This document shows positions 59,237 through 64,000 of a DNA stretch of 64,000 bases, piece after piece. Each line of letters starts with the position of its first letter. Position 1 is the first letter of the stretch. The stretch covers positions 1 through 64,000 of the forward strand of contig NZ_BDBL01000026.1 of the NCBI RefSeq assembly GCF_001612965.1, in the 5' to 3' direction. The stretch comes from Nocardia kruczakiae NBRC 101016 (lineage in GTDB: Bacteria > Actinomycetota > Actinomycetes > Mycobacteriales > Mycobacteriaceae). Under the pieces are notes generated by a model. The model was not told where the DNA came from. It was given only the letters and a program-made list of their open reading frames with translations, and made no database searches. Made by a program: the position numbers and the translations under genes.

Positions 59237-60217
59237 TCAGCCCAGTCGTGCCTCGGCGGTCGCGTAGCCGAACAGCTTGCGCCCCTTGGACAATGCGTCG
59301 ACCACGACGGTCACCATGCGGCGACGCGAACTGAGCCAGCCGACCTGGCCGCCGAACAAAATCGACGCCGGAGCGTCGGAGTCGACGGGCAGATAGTGCA
59401 TCTTGGGCGCGTACTGCACCCGCAGTTTCGTCAGTGCGGTCGGATCGCCGAGCCAGCGGCCGAGATAGCCGGCGACCAGGCCGAGCGTGAGCATGCTCGG
59501 CGCCGCCCCCGCTGTGGTCGCGGACCGGTGCGGATCCACGACGCCGGCGTGGCGCACCACATCGTCGGCCGCGAGCGTGACGGTGTCGGCGGGCAGATCC
59601 GCGCCGACTGCCAGCGGACCGAGGTCGACGATCGGGCGCGGTAGCGGCGGTTGGATCCGGTCGCGCTGCGGTGTGCGCAGACGCCGTTGCGCCGGGACCG
59701 GTTCGAGGTCGTGCGGCCGCTGGAGCGCCCCGGATCGCGCACAGGTTCCGGGCTGGGTGTGCACCAGCAGGGTGGAGGAGCCACTGGTCACGACCTGACC
59801 GTCGTCGTCGCGCAACAGAGTGGTCACCGAGACCACGTCGTAGTCGCGGTAGTGGCGGAAGGATTCGAATCCGATATCGCAGCTGATGCGGTCGCCGGCC
59901 AGCAGCGGGCGCACGATTTCCAGCGTGCGGTCGGCATGCACGACGCACCCGCTGTGAAAACCCGGCACGAGTGCGTCCAGCGTGCGTTCCTCGGCGCGCA
60001 TCCACACCGTGGTGGCGAAGGTCGGCGGGGCCACCAGGGCATCGAATCCGCGCGCGGCGGCGGCACGTTCGTCACAGTGGATGGGATCGGTGGCGCCTAT
60101 CGCCCGGGCGTACTCGCGAATCGTGTCCGCGGCGATCGGCCGATCGCCGGGGATTCGAAACCGATGTTCGCCGTGCAGCGACGCCACCGGTGGCACGTCG
60201 AGGGATGCGCTGACCAT
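59237..60217 (-). CDS. FAS1-like/MaoC double-hotdog dehydratase-like protein
   Basis: 326 residues from ATG at 60217 with AAAGGAG 4 nt upstream. N-terminal hotdog: FRIPGDRPIAADTIREYARAIGATDPIHCDERAAAARGFDALVAPPTFATT, as in FAS1-type dehydratases (HadA/C-like). Later HADRTLEIVRPLLAGDRISCD and HYRDYDVVSVTTLLRDDDGQVVTSG. The middle part is Arg/Pro-rich with little fold content; the C-terminal half is a second hotdog (SMLTLGLVAGYLGRWLGDPTALTKLRVQYAPKMHYLPV). The Asp/His hydratase pair is present only in part. Probably acts on an acyl-CoA or acyl-ACP intermediate. Confidence 0.78.
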   Translation of the reverse strand: MVSASLDVPPVASLHGEHRFRIPGDRPIAADTIREYARAIGATDPIHCDERAAAARGFDALVAPPTFATTVWMRAEERTLDALVPGFHSGCVVHADRTLEIVRPLLAGDRISCDIGFESFRHYRDYDVVSVTTLLRDDDGQVVTSGSSTLLVHTQPGTCARSGALQRPHDLEPVPAQRRLRTPQRDRIQPPLPRPIVDLGPLAVGADLPADTVTLAADDVVRHAGVVDPHRSATTAGAAPSMLTLGLVAGYLGRWLGDPTALTKLRVQYAPKMHYLPVDSDAPASILFGGQVGWLSSRRRMVTVVVDALSKGRKLFGYATAEARLG

Positions 60218-60452
60218 ATTGCTCCTTTAACCGACCCGAATCGACCCGATTGTCGGCCGCCGGTGGCCGGGCGTTAGCACTCTCCGCGCCGGTCTGGAAA
60301 ATTCACGGCGAGTCGTCGGCCGGTTTTGTGAAACGGTGCGTGCACAGTGACGCTGCGACATCACCCGAAGCACCCTGTGGACAACGCCGAACCTGTGGAT
60401 AACCAGCGGTTTTCCCGCGGGTGCGCCTCGGCCCGCCGACAATACTGAGGCC

Positions 60453-61358
60453 ATGACGTTGTCACACGCACGTGGACCGATGTTGCATCCGCGGGTGGCG
60501 GTTCTACGCCGGCCCTCGGGTGCGGTGCAATTGGGATGGGATCCCGAACGCGCGGTACTCCTGCACCCGCCCGCCGCCGACACCGATGCGGTAGTCGCGT
60601 TCGTCCGGCTGCTCGACGGTCTGCACAGCCATCCCCAGCTCCTCTGGGAGGCCGGGCAACTCGGCCTCGGTGGCGTGGCCCTGGAACTGCTACGAGATAT
60701 CGACGCGGCCGGACTGCTGATCCGGCCGCAGACCCGCCGCACTCGCGTGCGCACGGTACATGTGCACGGCCGCGGGCCCCTGGCGGATTCGCTGCACAGC
60801 GGTATCCGGCAACTGGGCATCACGCCGACGCGGTCGAGCGAATATCGCAGCGGCACAACGGATTCGCTGCCGACCTCCGATCTGGTGATTCTCACCGACG
60901 CGCTGGTCCCGGTGCCGGAGCTGGTCAGCATGCTGCTGGTGCGCCGAATCCCGCACCTGCAGGTGCGCATCCGCGACGGGCACGGTGTGATCGGGCCGCT
61001 GGTACTGCCCGGCGGCACCAGCTGTCTGCGCTGCGCCGATCTGACCCGCACCGAATTCGACGCCGAATGGCCGCATCTGGCGGCGCAGCTGCTCGGCCGA
61101 ACCGGCTACGCCTCCCCCGCCACCATTGCCGCCACCGCCGCCCTGACACTGCGCGAAATCGAATCGATCATCGAGGGCGCCGCCGACGATCCGCCCCGAA
61201 CCCTGGACACCACACTGGAGTTGGATCCGCACACCAGGCGCATCGGCCGGCGTCGCTGGACCCCGCACGCCGACTGCGCCTGCCGCCGAATCGCAGCCCC
61301 GGGCGCCGGGGCGCCGGACGACGATCGCACGGTCTCCGTCGCCGGAGGACAGGTATGA
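60453..61358 (+). CDS. ThiF/cyclodehydratase-like protein (Rv3196-type)
   Basis: 301 residues. N-terminal winged-helix-like region (AVVAFVRLLDGLHSHPQLLW...LLRDIDAAGLL), then an adenylating-type core where the usual GxGxxG reads VHGRGPLADSLHSGI, and a zinc pair CLRCADLTRTEF plus CACRR near the end. This matches the bacteriocin cyclodehydratase-like (Ocin-ThiF-like) proteins conserved in mycobacteria and Nocardia. No YcaO gene or short precursor peptide lies adjacent, so thiazole/oxazole peptide synthesis is not supported; a housekeeping E1-like role is more likely. Its stop overlaps an ATG (ATGA). Confidence 0.8.
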   Translation: MTLSHARGPMLHPRVAVLRRPSGAVQLGWDPERAVLLHPPAADTDAVVAFVRLLDGLHSHPQLLWEAGQLGLGGVALELLRDIDAAGLLIRPQTRRTRVRTVHVHGRGPLADSLHSGIRQLGITPTRSSEYRSGTTDSLPTSDLVILTDALVPVPELVSMLLVRRIPHLQVRIRDGHGVIGPLVLPGGTSCLRCADLTRTEFDAEWPHLAAQLLGRTGYASPATIAATAALTLREIESIIEGAADDPPRTLDTTLELDPHTRRIGRRRWTPHADCACRRIAAPGAGAPDDDRTVSVAGGQV

Positions 61359-61486
61359 GCGCGACGAAGGCGGCACACGCCGTGGCTCGGGCGCTGACAG
61401 AGTCTCGCCTCGGTGAGGTCGTCACCGTCGTGCAGGAGGGCTGGGCCGTTATCGCCTCGGCCGCGAGGTGGGTTGGTGTCGCCGGC

Positions 61487-62176
61487 TCAGCGCTCGCCGG
61501 GGGCCGAGTCGGTGAAGGACCAGACGGCCGCCGGACGTCCGGTGGCCTTGGTGCGCATACGTTCCCCGGTTCGGGTGAGCCCGGGGATCGCGGCCAGGGT
61601 GCGGTTGAGGTTGCCCGGGTCGGGACGAGCGCCGGACAACGCGGTGGCCAGGGCCACGGCGCGGGTGGCGGGGAAATGTTCTCCGATCAGGGCGCGGGTG
61701 AAGGTGAGATCCTTCCACAGCATGTCGGCGAGCCGTTCCCGGGCGACCTCGACGATCATGGTGTGGTCGAAGGCCAGCGGCGGGACGTCGTCGAACGAAA
61801 CCCACCGGACATCGAGAAGGCTTGCAGCGCCGCCGGTTTCACCATTGCTCGACCCGGGGGATGCTGCGGCGTCACCGAGAACCGCCCACATCGCGATCGA
61901 GAGTGTCGGGCCGCGTGGATCGCGATTCGGCTCGTCGAACGTGACCAGTTGCCCGACGGCGAGGATCGCATCGTCGGGCACACCGAGTTTGCTGTGTATC
62001 GCGCGGCGGGCCGCCGTCGCGAGCCGCTCACCGCGGCCGAGCAGCACACCCGGCAGGGCGAGCTCGCCGGCGAACGGATCCCATTGCCGGGGCGCCACCC
62101 CGAAGGTGACGGTCGTGTCGTCGGCGCCGAATCGGAGCGCGACGACATCGAGCGATACGGCGGATTGCTGCTCCAC
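61487..62176 (-). CDS. NrtR-like NUDIX/winged-helix regulator
   Basis: 229 residues from GTG at 62176. Residues about 5-140 form a NUDIX fold, but the box LPGVLLGRGERLATAARRAI, HSKLG (about 42-65) lacks the catalytic Glu pair (HSK in place of EE), so hydrolysis is unlikely. Residues about 150-225 form a winged helix: LTFTRALIGEHFPATRAVALATALSG, LNRTLAAIPGLTRTGERMRT and GRPAAVWSF, the NrtR signature. NrtR proteins sense ADP-ribose or related nucleotides and repress NAD-related genes. It is the last gene of the operon with the PurA paralogue (9-nt gap), so it probably controls this operon. Confidence 0.78.
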   Translation of the reverse strand: MEQQSAVSLDVVALRFGADDTTVTFGVAPRQWDPFAGELALPGVLLGRGERLATAARRAIHSKLGVPDDAILAVGQLVTFDEPNRDPRGPTLSIAMWAVLGDAAASPGSSNGETGGAASLLDVRWVSFDDVPPLAFDHTMIVEVARERLADMLWKDLTFTRALIGEHFPATRAVALATALSGARPDPGNLNRTLAAIPGLTRTGERMRTKATGRPAAVWSFTDSAPGER

Positions 62177-62185
62177 GGCGAACCA

Positions 62186-63448
62186 TCATGCCGCAGCGGC
62201 GACCCGGGCCACGCGATCGGCACGATCGGGCCCGTGCCCGGTCAGCACCACCGGTGCTCCGAGCCGGTGTTCGAGGTATTCCGGTACCTCCGCGGGCAGC
62301 GCCACAAGATCGGGGGTGCTGCGCGCGACGAGGCCGGTCAGCCGGCGCTGATGGTCCAGATCCCGCCAGGGACCGCAATCGAGCCGGTCCCGATATCCGT
62401 CCGGGGTGAAATAGCCTGCGACGGTGCGCATATCGTCACGACCGGCCACGAGATCCAGATGGTTGATGGCGAGCGCGTCGATTCCCCCGCACGCTTCCAC
62501 GGCGTAGCGCAGCAGAACCAGATCCAGATGCCCGACGCGGAAGACACCCTGATACGGGCCGGTGGCGTTGTGCGGCTCCGGGATCGACAATGCCGCATCC
62601 TCGGTCGGAAAGGGGCCCGCGCCGTGGCGAGTCTGGTACGCGCGTGTCACTCCGAGTACCGTGCCCGGTTCCCCGATGCGCGCCAGCATGGCGCGGGCAT
62701 GGCGGGGCTCCACCGTCGACCAGGTGGTGTAGGGATGCAGGCCCCGCCATTCGTCGAGCAGTACGCCCTGGGCGCCCTCGAAGATCAGCCGGCCCGCGGC
62801 GGCGAATACCGCGAGTTGCTCACCCGGCACCAGCGCCACCGACCGCGCGAATTCCGTATAGGCCTCGATCAGGGCATCGATCGGTTCGTAGCCGTGCTGC
62901 CCGCCGGCCAGCAGCGGTGCGAAGTGCCGCTCCAGCGCGATCAGTTTGCGGCGCAGGATATCCGGAGTGCGGCAGTCCCGGATCCTGGGCGCATCGTGCT
63001 CGAGGGCGTAGCGCACGGTCTCCCCGATGCCCATCCCGCAGGAACCGTGCCGGGCGGTACCCCGCGCATCCTCCCGGCAGCGGTTGGCGGCTCCGTGGAT
63101 CGGAGTGGTCAGCAGCGCCCGCTCGTCGACGAAGATCGATCCCAGCGGATCGGCGACGCCCAGCGCGGTCAGCGCTTCGGCCTCGGCCGCCAGGGCGATC
63201 GGATCCACGAGCACGTGCCGCGACAGCACTGTCGGCACGCCCGACAGCGTGCCCGATCCGAACTGCCGGAAGGTGTGTCGGCGGCCGTCGGCGATCACGG
63301 TGTGCGCGGCCTGCGCGCCGCCGTTGAAGCGCACGACGGCCGCGACGTCCAAGCCGGCCTGTGGCGAGCACAGCCAATCCACGGTGGCGCCTTTCCCGGC
63401 GTCACCGAATCCCAGATCGACCACGATCACATGCCGGTCGCCGAACAT
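62186..63448 (-). CDS. Adenylosuccinate-synthetase-like protein (PurA paralogue)
   Basis: 420 residues. PurA fold throughout: GFGDAGKG (13-20) for the usual WGDEGKGK, keeping catalytic D16 but with Glu to Ala; H49 in AQAAHT for NAGHT; EGAQGVLLDEWRGLHPYTTWST; GVTRAYQTRHGAGPFPTE; RVGHLDLVLLRYAVEACGGIDALAINHLD; and LPAEVPEYLEHRLGAPVVLTGHGPDR. It is too divergent to be the housekeeping PurA. Because D16 and H49 remain, it may ligate Asp or another amine to a purine-like nucleotide. It is encoded with a vWA-type protein upstream and a NrtR-like regulator downstream. Confidence 0.85.
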   Translation of the reverse strand: MFGDRHVIVVDLGFGDAGKGATVDWLCSPQAGLDVAAVVRFNGGAQAAHTVIADGRRHTFRQFGSGTLSGVPTVLSRHVLVDPIALAAEAEALTALGVADPLGSIFVDERALLTTPIHGAANRCREDARGTARHGSCGMGIGETVRYALEHDAPRIRDCRTPDILRRKLIALERHFAPLLAGGQHGYEPIDALIEAYTEFARSVALVPGEQLAVFAAAGRLIFEGAQGVLLDEWRGLHPYTTWSTVEPRHARAMLARIGEPGTVLGVTRAYQTRHGAGPFPTEDAALSIPEPHNATGPYQGVFRVGHLDLVLLRYAVEACGGIDALAINHLDLVAGRDDMRTVAGYFTPDGYRDRLDCGPWRDLDHQRRLTGLVARSTPDLVALPAEVPEYLEHRLGAPVVLTGHGPDRADRVARVAAAA

Positions 63449-63484
63449 GGTGATTTCCCTTCGCTTTTCGAATCGGATTCGCGG

Positions 63485-64000
63485 TCAGAACCGGACGTCG
63501 TCGTCGCCCGGGGTCGCCGCCGGCAGCGCGCCCGCACTGCGGTGACCGCCGGGAGTACCGATCGGGGCCAGTGCCTTACCGACGACGTCGGCGGCGTCGG
63601 CGGACCCGATATCGCGCAGATCGGCCAGCCCGGCACCCAGGTCGACGCGATCCTCGCCGATGCCGATGGTCAGGGCGATGAGTTCGCATACCGCCGCCGG
63701 ATCGTCCAGGCGCAGGACCCGCTCCCCGAGCACTCCCCGCCAGTGCTCGAAGATCTCCGGATCGGTGTAGTAGTGGGATTGATTCGGCAGGATGTAGTAC
63801 ACATGCCACCGATCGGCCAGCTCGCGGTAGATCGAGGGAACCGAAATGTCTTGGTGCACATCGTCGCCGATCACCCGGCGCACGTGCCCGGCGGCGAGGC
63901 GCGGCTTGTTCAGCTCGTCGCCCACGATGAACAGATATCCCTTGCGCCCGCGCTTGTCCCACGCGTCGGTCGCCGTGTGCCGAGCCATGAAATACGCTGC
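63485..64000 (-). CDS. vWA-domain-type protein, C-terminal part
   Basis: About 171 codons visible; the frame continues beyond the window, reading AAYFMARHTATDAWDKRGRK at the edge, so the internal Met at 63988 is not the start. GYLFIVGDELNKPRLAAGHVRRVIGDD, then VPSIYRELADRWHVYYILPNQSHYY and EIFEHWRGVLGERVLRLDDPAAVCELIALTIGIGE, resemble the C-terminal part of bacterial von Willebrand A domain proteins (as in Ter-type stress operons). It ends 36 nt before the PurA-like gene, in the same operon. The N-terminal metal site is outside the window, so the call is tentative. Confidence 0.6.
   Translation of the reverse strand, partial: AAYFMARHTATDAWDKRGRKGYLFIVGDELNKPRLAAGHVRRVIGDDVHQDISVPSIYRELADRWHVYYILPNQSHYYTDPEIFEHWRGVLGERVLRLDDPAAVCELIALTIGIGEDRVDLGAGLADLRDIGSADAADVVGKALAPIGTPGGHRSAGALPAATPGDDDVRF

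Noticed and set aside
60453..61358. Azole-peptide (TOMM) biosynthesis cluster
   Set aside because: Only the cyclodehydratase-like protein is present; no YcaO, dehydrogenase or precursor peptide in the flanks.
61355..64000. Plus-strand frame open from an ATG at 61355 to the window end, over 2.6 kb
   Set aside because: After the first 45 codons it is purely antisense to the NUDIX, PurA-like and vWA-type genes, whose products have recognisable motifs; openness is due to high GC.
1..64000. CRISPR array or insertion sequence
   Set aside because: I saw no regularly spaced short repeats and no transposase ORF with terminal inverted repeats on either strand.

Overview
The window is GC-rich actinobacterial DNA, most likely a Nocardia or close relative (mycolate-containing Corynebacteriales). 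Supporting points are codon use, a WhiB factor, a resuscitation-promoting factor, many TetR/LysR/MarR regulators and P450s, and the block at 52.8-61.4 kb. As I remember the mycobacterial order, that block (UPF0182 protein, PDZ-Lon protease, DUF2342 protein, ThiF-like protein) matches the Rv3193c-Rv3196 neighbourhood. No database search was possible; all family calls come from reading the sequence.

Layout. 1-9.3 kb: a minus-strand actinobacterial type IV secretion/conjugation-like operon (PAS/GAF-like protein, TcpC-like protein, VirB2-like pilin, PrgI-like protein, VirB4-like ATPase, VirB6/TrbL-like channel protein, degenerate NlpC/P60 protein, and the start of a Pro/Ala-rich protein cut by the window edge). 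9.5-14 kb: ROK protein, WhiB, MerR regulator, PAP2-diacylglycerol-kinase fusion and a small DUF6508-like protein. 14-17.9 kb: a translationally coupled FMO / alpha-beta hydrolase / SDR operon facing a TetR gene across an 18-bp palindrome. 18-29.8 kb: a secreted protein, two paralogous GT39 membrane glycosyltransferases (one in an operon with an OmpR-type two-component system), an erythromycin-esterase-like protein, a hydrolase, an acetyltransferase and a TetR gene.

29.8-38.7 kb looks like specialised metabolism. It holds a UGT-like glycosyltransferase coupled to an ABC-2 permease with no ATPase nearby. Divergent from these is a single 872-residue ORF joining a complete GT4 glycosyltransferase to a complete cytochrome P450. 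Next come a CYP157/CYP154-like P450 pair, whose CYP157-like member has no ExxR arginine, and a cyclase-family protein. 38.7-44.4 kb: small regulators and enzymes, plus a decayed locus with a LysR fragment, a carbonic anhydrase tail and a headless deaminase in series.

44.3-48.6 kb appears to be the relic of an aromatic (type II, angucycline-like) polyketide cluster. An intact DHA2 efflux pump and an intact MarR regulator remain, with fragments of a ketosynthase, an FAD aromatic hydroxylase, an ActVI-A/SnoaL-like protein and a winged-helix response regulator. The pump promoter and the MarR promoter region carry two copies of a 53-bp operator-like repeat. 48.6-52.8 kb: two nearly identical initiator tRNA genes, each with its own hairpin terminator, a secreted hydrolase, a nitroreductase, and rpf behind a long structured leader. 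52.8-61.4 kb is conserved housekeeping. 61.4-64 kb is an operon of a vWA-type protein (cut by the edge), a divergent adenylosuccinate-synthetase paralogue and a NrtR-like NUDIX-winged-helix regulator, a plausible uncharacterised nucleotide-linked system.
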